Source of the DNA: JAKAWQ01 sp035509315
GTDB taxonomy: Bacteria; Pseudomonadota; Alphaproteobacteria; Acetobacterales; Acetobacteraceae
Reading direction: 5' to 3'
Length of the DNA: 64,000 nt
Assembly (NCBI GenBank): GCA_035509315.1
Contig: DATJLS010000033.1
Span: forward strand, 186,001-250,000
A program made the translations under genes and the position numbers. This document shows positions 50,959 to 59,187 of this stretch, in pieces (the first letter of the stretch is position 1; each line of letters begins with the position of its first letter). Under the pieces are notes generated by a model. The model had not been told where the DNA came from, did not search any database, and saw nothing but the letters and a program-made list of their open reading frames with translations.

Positions 50959-51816
50959 CTACGCGGCTTGTGGCACGCGGCGGATGCGCAGGCGCTTGAG
51001 GCGGCGGGCGTCAGCTTCCAGGACGCGGAATTCGAGGCCGGAGGGGTGGCTCAGCACTTCGCCGCGTGTCGGCACACGGCCGGCGAGCGTAACGACGAGG
51101 CCGCCGACCGTGTCGAGATCGGCCTCTCGCTCTTCCGGCGTGAGGACCGGGCCGAGGCGGGCTTCGAGGGATTCGACCGGCAGCCTGGCATCGACGTCGA
51201 GCGAGCCGTCAGGCCGTTCGGTGATGAGGGAGCTTTCGGCCTCGTCGTGCTCGTCCGAGATATCGCCGACGATCGTCTCGACCAGGTCCTCGATCGTCAC
51301 CAGCCCGTCGATGCCGCCGTACTCGTCCACCACAAGGGCCATGTGGGTGTGTGCCTGGCGCATCTGCAGCAGGAGGTCGAGGACGGGGATCTGCGGCGCG
51401 ACCATGAGCGGCCGACGCAGAACATCAGTGAGACGGAAGGCTTCCGGTTTCCCCACATAGCCGAACACGTCCTTGATGTGGACCATACCGACGATGTCAT
51501 CGAGCTGCTCGCGATAGACAGGCAGCCGCGAATGTTCCTCGCGGCGGATCAAAGCGAGCGCCTGCTCGAGGGTCGCGTCCTCCTGGATCGCTATGATATC
51601 GGCACGCGGCACCATCACGTCGTCCGCCGTGGTGTCGCGCAACCGGAGTACATTGGCGATCAGCGCCCGCTCGTGGCTGTCGAGCTCCGGCAGTTGGCCG
51701 GGCTGCGGCGGCTCGGCTGCTTCCTGCATCAATTCGGCGATGGTCGAGCGCAGGGAGGGCTCCTGCCACCAGCCGAAGCGGCTGCCGAGCCGGTGCAGGA
51801 GGCCGGCGCCGTTCAT
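50959..51816 (-). CDS. CorC/HlyC-type CBS domain protein
   Basis: A 285-residue cytoplasmic protein. Two CBS repeats lie at about 67-125 and 130-185 (VMVPRADIIAIQEDATLEQAL and the second around PLMVAPQIPVLDLLLQMR), with the conserved VVDEYGGIDGLVTIEDLVE. A C-terminal CorC_HlyC domain follows (about 205-280, TVGGLVVTLAGRVPTRGEVL). CorC-like proteins are linked with magnesium/cobalt efflux. There are no membrane helices, so this is the CorC form rather than a CNNM transporter. It overlaps ybeY by 4 bases. Confidence 0.88.
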   Translation of the reverse strand: MNGAGLLHRLGSRFGWWQEPSLRSTIAELMQEAAEPPQPGQLPELDSHERALIANVLRLRDTTADDVMVPRADIIAIQEDATLEQALALIRREEHSRLPVYREQLDDIVGMVHIKDVFGYVGKPEAFRLTDVLRRPLMVAPQIPVLDLLLQMRQAHTHMALVVDEYGGIDGLVTIEDLVETIVGDISDEHDEAESSLITERPDGSLDVDARLPVESLEARLGPVLTPEEREADLDTVGGLVVTLAGRVPTRGEVLSHPSGLEFRVLEADARRLKRLRIRRVPQAA

Positions 51817-52268
51817 CCGCGCTTCCAGGGATTGGCGAAGCCGAGCCGGCGAAGGAGCCGGGCTTCGGCGAGTTCCATCCGCCTCGCCTCCCCTGCCCTG
51901 TGGTGGTCATGGCCACCGAGATGCAGTATGCCGTGGACGACCAGATGGGCGAGATGGCCGGCCGGGCTCTGGCCGGTGGCGGTGGCTTCGCGGCAGACCA
52001 CGCCGAGCGCCAGCACGATCTCGTCCGAGCCTGGAAAGCTCAGAACGTTGGTCGGCCGGTTGCGGCCGCGATGGCGGGCATTGAGGCGGTGAACCGCGCG
52101 ATCCGAGGCAAGGATGACGGTGGGATTGCGGCCGGCGAGCGACGCGGCGCGCGCAGCAATGCGTTCCGCGCCCGGCACGCGCCGCCGCCAGGCCGCGTCC
52201 GCCACGATGACCGCCGCTTGCTGAAAGGGATTCCCCGCCGGAGCGGGGCTGCTACTTCCCGGTTCCAC
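51813..52268 (-). CDS. ybeY: Endoribonuclease YbeY (16S rRNA maturation)
   Basis: A 151-residue zinc-dependent RNase. The metal site is HLVVHGILHLGGHDHHR (HGxLHLxGHDH), and RPTNVLSFPGSDE is the second signature. The GTG at 52268-52266 is the likely start; it overlaps the end of phoH. A longer frame to 52433 duplicates phoH in another register and is not supported. YbeY processes the 16S rRNA 3' end and helps ribosome quality control. It is the usual neighbour of phoH and miaB. Confidence 0.92.
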   Translation of the reverse strand: MEPGSSSPAPAGNPFQQAAVIVADAAWRRRVPGAERIAARAASLAGRNPTVILASDRAVHRLNARHRGRNRPTNVLSFPGSDEIVLALGVVCREATATGQSPAGHLAHLVVHGILHLGGHDHHRAGEARRMELAEARLLRRLGFANPWKRG

Positions 52269-53316
52269 CGTTTTCGCGCGTTCCTTCCCGCGCCCGGCTT
52301 TCGTGCCGGAGGCCGGCCAAGCGTGCCTCGTAGGCGGCAACGATTCGACCCACCAGCGGATGGCGCACGCCATCACGCGGCTCGAGCCGGGCGACAGCAA
52401 TTCCTGGCACGCCTTCGATGGTCGCCAGCGCATCGGCCAGGCCCGAAGCCGTGCCGGCCGGCAGATCGATCTGCGAAAGATCGCCGGTGACCACCATGCG
52501 CGTGCCCTCGCCCATGCGGGTGAGGAACATCTTCATCTGAACCGGTGTCGTGTTCTGCGCCTCGTCAAGGATCGCGAAGGCATGTGCCAGTGTCCGGCCG
52601 CGCATGAAGGCGAGCGGCGCGACCTCGATCTCGCCGGTGGCCATCCGCCGCATCACCTGATCCGCCGGCATCATCTCATTGAGCGCGTCATAGAGCGGGC
52701 GGAGATAGGGATCGACCTTCTCCTTCATGTCCCCGGGCAGAAAGCCCAGCCGTTCCCCCGCTTCCACCGCCGGGCGGGAAAGCACGATCCGATCGACCCG
52801 CCCGCTCTGCAGCATCGCCACCGCCTGGGCAACGGCGAGATAGGTCTTGCCGGTGCCGGCCGGGCCGACCGCGAAGACCATCTCGGAATTGGCGAGCATC
52901 TCCATATAAGCCGCCTGGCCGAAGCTCTGCGCGGCGACGACACCGCGCCGGGTGCGGATCGCCGGCAGATCGGGGAGCGGCAGGCGCGGGTTGGATTCGT
53001 GCTCGGCAAGACGGATCGCCGTCTCGAGCGCACCGGGGCTCATTGGCTCACCCTGCTCCAGCCGCCGGTAAAGGCCGGTCAGCGCCAGCTCGGCGGCGGC
53101 CACACGCTCCGGCTCTCCGCTCACCGCCATGCGGTTGCCGCGACAGGCAAGCCGAACCCCGAGGGCCTGTTCGAGCCGGACGAGGTGTCGGTCATGCTCG
53201 CCGAGCAGGAGGGCAAGCAAGGCATTGTCGGAGAAATGGAGGGTCAGCGTCTTTCCTGTGACCTGGCCTGTTGGCTGGCCCGTCGGCTGGACGAGGGCGG
53301 CGGCGAGGTTGCTCAA
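52252..53316 (-). CDS. phoH: PhoH-like ATPase
   Basis: A 354-residue cytoplasmic protein. A KH-like N-terminal region (about 20-90) is followed by a RecA-like ATPase with VGPAGTGKTYLAVAQAV (Walker A, about 145) and AFAILDEAQNTTP (Walker B). LSRPAVEAGERLGFLPGDM is diagnostic. The start is taken at the TTG 53316-53314, which overlaps the miaB stop (TTGA); no ATG is available between miaB and the domain. PhoH (YbeZ) is thought to act with YbeY in rRNA processing. Confidence 0.9.
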   Translation of the reverse strand: MSNLAAALVQPTGQPTGQVTGKTLTLHFSDNALLALLLGEHDRHLVRLEQALGVRLACRGNRMAVSGEPERVAAAELALTGLYRRLEQGEPMSPGALETAIRLAEHESNPRLPLPDLPAIRTRRGVVAAQSFGQAAYMEMLANSEMVFAVGPAGTGKTYLAVAQAVAMLQSGRVDRIVLSRPAVEAGERLGFLPGDMKEKVDPYLRPLYDALNEMMPADQVMRRMATGEIEVAPLAFMRGRTLAHAFAILDEAQNTTPVQMKMFLTRMGEGTRMVVTGDLSQIDLPAGTASGLADALATIEGVPGIAVARLEPRDGVRHPLVGRIVAAYEARLAGLRHESRAREGTRENGGTGK

Positions 53317-54746
53317 GCGGCGGCGTGCTCCTGTGGCTGGAGGGAAACGGCAGCGAGAGAATTGGGGTGGGCGGCAAGGATTCGCACGCTGCGGATACTG
53401 CCGAGCCACGCGCGCGAAGCATCCAGATGAACCGGCTGAAGATAGGGGGACCGTCCGACAAGCTGGCCGGGATGCCGCCCGGGCCCGGTGAGAAGCACCG
53501 GCAGTTCGCGCCCGACCATCATTTCGTTGAAGCGGCTCTGCTGCTCACGGAGAAGCGCCTGCAGCATGGCGAGCCGTGCCTTCTTCTCCTCCTCCGGAAC
53601 CTGGCCGGGCGCGACGGCGGCTGGCGTGCCGGGGCGAGGGGAATATTTGAAGCTGAAGGCCTGGGCGAAGCCAACCGTGCGCACGAGCGCCAGGGTGGCC
53701 GCGAAATCGGCCTCGCTCTCGCCGGGATGGCCGACGATGAAGTCGGAGGAGAGGGCGATATCGGGCCGGACTGCCCGTAGCCGCTCGACGATCCGGAGAT
53801 AGTCGGCCGCGCGGTGCCGCCGGTTCATCCGGGTGAGCACGGCATCGGAGCCGGATTGCACCGGCAGATGAAGGAATGGCATCAGCGCCGGAATTGAACC
53901 ATGCGCCGCGATCAGCGCGTCCGTCATGTCGCGGGGATGGGAGGTGGTGTAGCGCAGCCGGAGCAGGCCCGGGATCTCGGCCAGCGCGCGAAGCAGCCGG
54001 GCAAGCGTCCAATCCCTGGCGTCCGGGCCGGCGCCACGCCAGGCATTCACGTTCTGGCCGAGCAGGGTGATCTCCCGTGCGCCCGAAGCGACGAGCTGCC
54101 GCGCCTCGGCGAGCACGGCGGCGGCAGGACGGCTCTGCTCGGCGCCGCGCGTATAGGGCACGACGCAGAAGCTGCAGAACTTGTCGCAGCCTTCCTGGAT
54201 CGCGAGGAAGGCGACCGGGCCGGCGGCAAAGGCACGCTGCTCTGGCAGGAAATCGAATTTTGGCTCGGCCGGAAACTCGGTATCGATCGCCTTGCCCTCC
54301 ACCTCGACACGCGCAAGGAGGGAAGGCAGGCGGTGGTAGGTCTGGGGTCCGAACACCAGATCGACGAAGGGCGCGCGGGCCAGAATCTCCGCCCCCGCGG
54401 CCTGGGCGACACAACCCGCCACCGCAAGCCTGAGGCGCCCGCCGGAGGCCGCGCGCGATTCTTTCAGCCGCCTCAGCCGGCCAAGCTCGGAAAAGAGCTT
54501 CTCTGCGGCATGTTCGCGGATATGGCAGGTATTGAGGATGATGAGATCGGCATCGCCAGGGTCCGCTGCCTGGCGATAGCCGGCCGCGGCAAGCACGTCG
54601 GCCATTCGGTCGCTGTCGTACACGTTCATCTGGCAGCCCCAGGTGATGACGTGCACACGTCGCGATCCGGACACGGTTGGCGTCTCTCCGTTCGCCGCGG
54701 AGATTGGTATGCTCCCCGCGCTCACGCCGCATCCCCCGCCCGGCAT
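53313..54746 (-). CDS. miaB: tRNA-2-methylthio-N6-dimethylallyladenosine synthase
   Basis: A 477-residue radical-SAM methylthiotransferase. The N-terminal UPF0004 domain (about 30-150) has Cys residues in WGCQMN, NTCHIRE and AGCVAQ (auxiliary cluster). The radical SAM motif is EGCDKFCSFCVVPYTRG (CxxxCxxC). A TRAM domain ends the protein. It methylthiolates A37 of tRNAs reading UNN codons, including the tRNA-Leu(UAA) in this window. Its start overlaps plsC by 25 bp. It leads the miaB-phoH-ybeY-corC operon. The first 25 residues are poorly conserved and a later start is possible. Confidence 0.93.
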   Translation of the reverse strand: MPGGGCGVSAGSIPISAANGETPTVSGSRRVHVITWGCQMNVYDSDRMADVLAAAGYRQAADPGDADLIILNTCHIREHAAEKLFSELGRLRRLKESRAASGGRLRLAVAGCVAQAAGAEILARAPFVDLVFGPQTYHRLPSLLARVEVEGKAIDTEFPAEPKFDFLPEQRAFAAGPVAFLAIQEGCDKFCSFCVVPYTRGAEQSRPAAAVLAEARQLVASGAREITLLGQNVNAWRGAGPDARDWTLARLLRALAEIPGLLRLRYTTSHPRDMTDALIAAHGSIPALMPFLHLPVQSGSDAVLTRMNRRHRAADYLRIVERLRAVRPDIALSSDFIVGHPGESEADFAATLALVRTVGFAQAFSFKYSPRPGTPAAVAPGQVPEEEKKARLAMLQALLREQQSRFNEMMVGRELPVLLTGPGRHPGQLVGRSPYLQPVHLDASRAWLGSIRSVRILAAHPNSLAAVSLQPQEHAAA

Positions 54747-55756
54747 GGCCCGGCGGAATAAGGCGGGATCGGGGATGCTGCCATGCTGCGCAGCAAGGGC
54801 TCGGGTGCAACCTCCGGCTTTTGCGGGGAGTTTGCCAGATTCGATGCAGGACGTGTCAAGCGACCGTTTGGGGGCAGTGAGGCGGACAACGGAATCGCAG
54901 CGCGGTTTTGGCGCAGCGCCGCAGCGCCCTCCGCCACCACCTGCCAGAGCACGCGTGCAAGAAGCTTGCGGTCCGGGCAGGTGAGAGGATCGAACGGAGC
55001 GTGCAGCACCACGGTTGCCCTGAGGCCGTGATGTTGGGCGAGCCGCCAGAAATGCGGGCCGATTTCCATGTCTCCATACCAGGCGAAGAGCGGGCGCGTC
55101 CCGAGCAGCGACGGCAGGCCGTCGAGTCGGTCATAGACGACCGAGACCGGTTGCAGGATCGGCGGAGTCTCGGTCTCGGCAAGGGCAAAAAAACTCGAAC
55201 GGAAGGGCAGCACCCGCGCCCCGTCGGAGGTCGTTCCTTCGGGAAAGAGGATGAGGTCGTCGCCGGCCTCCAGCCGTTCGCGAATCGCCGCATTCTCGAC
55301 CCCGGTCCGGGTCTTGAGACGACTGACGAAGATCGTCCGCCCAAGCCGGGCGATGGTGCGGACAAGCGGCCAGGCGCCGACCTCCGCCTTGGCGATGAAG
55401 CACGCTTCCAGCGTGCCGCCGAGCACCGGGATGTCCAGCCACGAGGAATGATTGGAGACATAGACGACGCGGCGGCCATTGCCGTGCGCCGAGCCCCCGA
55501 TGACGCGCACCTTGAGGCCGATCAGTCGATAGAAATTGCGCCAGTAGATGCGGGCAAAGCTCACCCGCCCGCGGCCGGGCAGCACGATCAGGACCGCTTG
55601 CACGGGCACTGAGACGAAGGTCCAGAGCACAACTCCAAGCCCGCGCCCGATCACCCGCAGCCAACGGCGCACGCGGCTGCGCCGGCCACCGAGCGGCCGC
55701 ACCGGCACAGCATGCCGCCAAGGGGTAAGAGCGGTCCGTTTCGACGCCACTTCCAT
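54722..55756 (-). CDS. Lysophospholipid acyltransferase (PlsC-like)
   Basis: A 344-residue 1-acylglycerol-3-phosphate acyltransferase-fold protein. A hydrophobic stretch (about 35-60) anchors it at the inner membrane. The catalytic motif is SNHSSWLDIPV (His-x4-Asp, about 103-113), and the glycerol-phosphate-binding motif is LFPEGTTSDGARV. It adds an acyl chain to a lysophospholipid or a related acceptor. The C-terminal extension after about 275 is Pro/Ala-rich and unusual. It precedes miaB on the same strand with an overlap. Confidence 0.88.
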   Translation of the reverse strand: MEVASKRTALTPWRHAVPVRPLGGRRSRVRRWLRVIGRGLGVVLWTFVSVPVQAVLIVLPGRGRVSFARIYWRNFYRLIGLKVRVIGGSAHGNGRRVVYVSNHSSWLDIPVLGGTLEACFIAKAEVGAWPLVRTIARLGRTIFVSRLKTRTGVENAAIRERLEAGDDLILFPEGTTSDGARVLPFRSSFFALAETETPPILQPVSVVYDRLDGLPSLLGTRPLFAWYGDMEIGPHFWRLAQHHGLRATVVLHAPFDPLTCPDRKLLARVLWQVVAEGAAALRQNRAAIPLSASLPPNGRLTRPASNLANSPQKPEVAPEPLLRSMAASPIPPYSAGPCRAGDAA

Positions 55757-55878
55757 GCCGCCCGATTAGCGCGGGGCGCGCCCAGGGACAATCGTGACAG
55801 TCGCAGCGGAAATCTCGCGGGCAATCGTATAGCCCGCGTCGCGTTGCCTCGCCGCCGCCCTCGTCTGAAGCCTCGCAG

Positions 55879-56544
55879 TCAGTCCGCGGCGAGCGCCATG
55901 CGGCTCGGTGCCAGGACCTTCGTCACGTAGTCCTCGACCGAAGCGGCGATCTCCCCGGCATGCTCGGCGAACACGTGGTCGGCGCCGCGCAGCACCCGAT
56001 AGTCGATCCGCACACCCTTCTGGGTGTTGAGCTTTTCGACCAGCTTCGCAACTGCAGGCTCAGGAACCAGATCGTCGGCATCCCCATGCAGCATCAGCCC
56101 GCCGCCCGGACAGGGGGCGAGGAAGCCGAAATCATAGTGATTGGCCGGTGGGGCAATGCTGATCCAGCCCGAGATCTCGGGTCGGCGCATCAGGAGCTGC
56201 ATGCCGACGAAAGCGCCGAACGAATAGCCGGCAATCCAGAGGCCGCCGGAGTTCGGGTTTACCATCTGCATCCAGTCGAGCGCGGCGGCGGCGTCGCTGA
56301 TCTCGCCCACGCCGCCGTCATAGCGGCCCTGGCTTCGGCCCACACCGCGGAAATTGAAGCGCATCGCGGAGAAGCCGAGCTTCTGGAATGTCTGATAGAG
56401 CGTGAAGGTGACGCGATTGTTCATCGTCCCGCCGTGAAGCGGATGCGGATGCAAAACAAGCGCGAGCGGCGCCCCACGATCGCGCGAATGATGGTAACGA
56501 CCTTCCAACCGGCCATCCGGGCCAGCGAACATCACCTCAGGCAT
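55879..56544 (-). CDS. Alpha/beta hydrolase of the KANL3/Tex30 type
   Basis: A 221-residue small hydrolase. HPHPLHGGTMNNRV (His-rich oxyanion hole, about 32-45), RFNFRGVGRSQG and the elbow GYSFGAFVG (Ser) are typical, with a late catalytic His in GADHVFAEHAG and an Asp in LHGDADDLVPE. Homologues are often near cysE/isc genes in alphaproteobacteria, but their substrate is unknown. Start ATG 56544-56542 is favoured over an upstream in-frame extension. It is divergent from cysE with 370 bp between. Confidence 0.88.
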   Translation of the reverse strand: MPEVMFAGPDGRLEGRYHHSRDRGAPLALVLHPHPLHGGTMNNRVTFTLYQTFQKLGFSAMRFNFRGVGRSQGRYDGGVGEISDAAAALDWMQMVNPNSGGLWIAGYSFGAFVGMQLLMRRPEISGWISIAPPANHYDFGFLAPCPGGGLMLHGDADDLVPEPAVAKLVEKLNTQKGVRIDYRVLRGADHVFAEHAGEIAASVEDYVTKVLAPSRMALAAD

Positions 56545-56914
56545 GGCGTTCTGACTTCCGTTTCCTGTGCCGGCCCGGCCCACGGGCAAACCGCGCAACC
56601 GCAGACGGACATCCCCGATCCGATTCCGCCCGGTGCGTCACCCTCGCGTGCGGATCGGCGGACCCGGTGCCGCCGGACAGAAGGCAGATAGGAACAGGCC
56701 ACGCTCTGGACATCCCCCGTCAAATGAATTCTTGACCATTTGGGTCGGGAAAAATAGCCTTTGCGACAGCAGCAACGGCCGCTGTCCAGCCTGATTGCTG
56801 CCTGCCTTGCCTCCTTTTGCTCCCGCCGATCCGTACGCGGCCCCGGTCGGGCTCGAAATCCAGGGCAGCCGCACTATAGGGTGGTGAGACAGGCTTTCAT
56901 AACGGAAATGTCGC
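56545..56914. promoter_or_regulatory. Divergent upstream region of cysE with a candidate operator
   Basis: TTGACC (56734-56739) with TAGCCT about 17 bp further on is a possible promoter toward cysE, and GACC-ATTTG-GGTC overlapping it is a short inverted repeat. An Rrf2/IscR-type site would fit because iscR is the second gene of the operon, but the match is weak. A TATAGGGT stretch (56876-56883) is a second -10-like candidate. No gene is seen here. Confidence 0.35.
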
Positions 56915-57592
56915 ATGGCCTTCATGTTCCTGCGTGAGACCATTCGCGCGTACCGCGAACGCGATCCGGCCGCGCGCTCGAATCTCGAAGTTCTTCTTTG
57001 CTATCCTGGATTGCACGCGGTGCTCTGGCATCGGGCGGCGCAGGCCTTCTGGCGATGGCGGCTCCACCTGTTGGGGCGCTTTGTCTCGCATCTCGGCCGT
57101 TTCCTTACGGGCATCGAGATTCATCCCGCCGCCAAGCTCGGCCGCCGGCTAGTGATCGATCATGGGATGGGCGTGGTGATCGGCGAGACCGCCGAGGTCG
57201 GCGATGATTGCTATCTCTACCATCAGGTGACGTTGGGCGGGACATCCTCGCTCAAGGGGAAGCGTCATCCGACGATCGGCAGTCGGGTGATCATCGGCGC
57301 GGGGGCGAAAGTGCTGGGGCCGATCACGGTGGGTGACGATGCAAGGGTGGGCGCCAATGCCGTGGTGGTGCAGGCAGTGCCTGCCGGGACCACGGTGGTG
57401 GGTGTGCCGGCGCGGCCTGTCGATCGCCGCGCCGCGCGCGATGCCGTGCGCGGCGCCTCCTATGGCACGCCCTGCGACGGCGAGCTCGATCCGCTGCTCA
57501 AGGACGTCGAGTCGCTTCGGGCCGAGCTCACCGAGGTGGAGGCGCGGGTCGCCCGGCTCGCCGCTGCGCGCCGCGAACCTGCGGCCGAGTAG
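56915..57592 (+). CDS. cysE: Serine O-acetyltransferase
   Basis: A 225-residue left-handed beta-helix enzyme that makes O-acetylserine for cysteine synthesis. Helical N-terminus (about 1-55), then hexapeptide repeats with LVIDHGMGVVIGETAEVGDDCYLYHQVTLGG (catalytic Asp-His region), KGKRHPTIGSRVIIGAGAKVLGPITVG and AVPAGTTVVGVPARPV. It is shorter than E. coli CysE, matching the EpsC-type form. It starts the sulfur operon, 8 bp before iscR. Confidence 0.93.
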   Translation: MAFMFLRETIRAYRERDPAARSNLEVLLCYPGLHAVLWHRAAQAFWRWRLHLLGRFVSHLGRFLTGIEIHPAAKLGRRLVIDHGMGVVIGETAEVGDDCYLYHQVTLGGTSSLKGKRHPTIGSRVIIGAGAKVLGPITVGDDARVGANAVVVQAVPAGTTVVGVPARPVDRRAARDAVRGASYGTPCDGELDPLLKDVESLRAELTEVEARVARLAAARREPAAE

Positions 57593-57600
57593 GGTTTCCG

Positions 57601-58080
57601 GTGCAGGTCACTGCGCGCGGGCGCTATGCCGTCATGGCCATGGTCGATCTCGCCGGATGTGTCTGCCGGCCGGAGGCATGTTGCCGCGCGGTGCGGCTGA
57701 CCGAAATCGCAGAGCGGCAGGGAATCAGCCTCGCCTTTCTCGAGCAGATCTTCTGTCGTTTGCGCCAGGCGGGCCTAGTTTCCGCGGCCCGTGGCCCGGG
57801 GGGCGGTTATCGTCTTGCCCGCCCGGCTGCGGAGATCCCGATCATCGAGATCCTTCGCGGTGCCGGCGAGCCGATCCGCACCACCCGTTGCAGCCCGGGC
57901 GGCGGGCCCTGCATGAAGCCGCCCGCTGGGGGGCCGCCCGAACGCGAGCCGAGGGGGCGCTGCGAGACCCATGATCTCTGGGCGGCACTGGGAAACGAAA
58001 TCGAGCGATTCCTTGCCTCGGTCACACTCGCCGACGTGATTGGAAAGCGCCTCACAGAACCGGAGGTAGCGGCGGCATGA
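57601..58080 (+). CDS. iscR: IscR-type Rrf2 iron-sulfur regulator
   Basis: A 159-residue winged-helix regulator. GTG start, VTARGRYAVMAMVDLA, TEIAERQGISLAFLEQIFCRLRQAGLVSAARGPGGGYRLAR are the Rrf2 pattern. The cluster ligands are Cys in TTRCSPGGGPCMKP and GRCETHDLW, three Cys plus His as in IscR. It has an unusual Pro/Gly-rich insert between the second and third Cys (PAGGPPEREPRG). IscR senses [2Fe-2S] status and represses isc genes. The stop overlaps the next start (ATGA). Confidence 0.92.
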   Translation: MQVTARGRYAVMAMVDLAGCVCRPEACCRAVRLTEIAERQGISLAFLEQIFCRLRQAGLVSAARGPGGGYRLARPAAEIPIIEILRGAGEPIRTTRCSPGGGPCMKPPAGGPPEREPRGRCETHDLWAALGNEIERFLASVTLADVIGKRLTEPEVAAA

Positions 58081-59171
58081 TCTATCTCGACGCCAATGCT
58101 GCCGAGCCCCTCCGCCCCACCGCCAGGATCGCGATGATCGAAGCGCTCGGGCAAGTCGGCAATCCATCCTCGGTGCACGGACCGGGCCGCGCCGCCCGCC
58201 GCATCCTCGAGAATGCAAGGGAGAGCCTCACCGCAAACTTTGGCGCCCGTCCCACCGACCTTGTCTTCACTTCCGGCGGCACCGAGGCGGATGCGCTCGC
58301 GCTCCATGCCCTCTCACCCGGCTTGCGGCGGGTGATCATCGGCGCCACCGAGCATGATGCCGTTCGCGCTGCAGCCCCGGAGGCCGCGATCCTGCCGGTC
58401 GATTCCTCCGGCGTGGCAGACCTTGCGACGCTCGAGGCCATACTGGCCGAAGAGGGGCCCGCGCTCGTGGCGCTCATGCTCGCCAACAACGAGACGGGCG
58501 TACTCCACCCCATCGCCGAGGCGGCACGGCTCTGCCGCCGTTTCGGCGCCCTTCTCCATGTCGATGCCGTTCAGGCAGCCGGCCGCGTCGCGTTCAATTT
58601 CGCGACTCTTGGGGCGGCCAGCCTCGCCCTGTCATCCCATAAGGTGGGCGGCCCGGCCGGTGCCGGCGCCCTCCTTCTCGCCCCCGAGGTCGCAGAGCAT
58701 TTCCGGCCGCTGATCGGAGGGGGCGGACAGGAACGTGGCCGCCGTGGCGGCACACCCGCCCTCGCCGCCATCGCCGGCTTTGCCGCGGCCGCGCACGAGG
58801 CGCTGGCAACTCCCTCCGCGCTCGGCCCTCTGCGCGATGCTGCCGAGCTTGCGGCACGGACGGCGGGCGCGGTCGTCCTCGGCGCGGATGCCCCGCGACT
58901 GGACAATACGACCACGCTTGCCCTGCCCGGCCTCAAGGCCGAGACGCAGGTGATCGCGCTCGATCTCGCGGGCATCGCCGTCTCCGCGGGGGCGGCTTGC
59001 AGCTCCGGCAAGGTTGCGGAGAGCCATGTGCTGAAGGCGATGGGGGCGGGTGCGCTTGCCGGCCAGGCGATCCGCGTCTCGCTGCCATGGAACGCGAGCG
59101 AGGAAGATGTGCAGCGTTTCGCGACCGCCTATGCGGAGATGGCTGCCCGCCTTCTGCGCCGCGCCGCCTGA
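58077..59171 (+). CDS. Cysteine desulfurase, first of two (NifS/IscS family)
   Basis: A 364-residue PLP enzyme. MIYLDANAAEPLRPTAR (family form is LDNNATT), TSGGTEADALALHAL, TEHDAVRAAA, MLANNETGV, HVDAVQAAG and the PLP lysine in LSSHKVGGPAGAGALLL are all present. The persulfide Cys is in SAGAACSSGKV. It is diverged from the second copy, especially in LDANAAEPLRP. It removes sulfur from cysteine as persulfide. The gene is overlapped with iscR and followed 16 bp later by iscS. The pair may serve different sulfur acceptors (for example Fe-S assembly and MnmA). Confidence 0.9.
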   Translation: MIYLDANAAEPLRPTARIAMIEALGQVGNPSSVHGPGRAARRILENARESLTANFGARPTDLVFTSGGTEADALALHALSPGLRRVIIGATEHDAVRAAAPEAAILPVDSSGVADLATLEAILAEEGPALVALMLANNETGVLHPIAEAARLCRRFGALLHVDAVQAAGRVAFNFATLGAASLALSSHKVGGPAGAGALLLAPEVAEHFRPLIGGGGQERGRRGGTPALAAIAGFAAAAHEALATPSALGPLRDAAELAARTAGAVVLGADAPRLDNTTTLALPGLKAETQVIALDLAGIAVSAGAACSSGKVAESHVLKAMGAGALAGQAIRVSLPWNASEEDVQRFATAYAEMAARLLRRAA

Positions 59172-59187
59172 TCCCAAATTCACCCCC

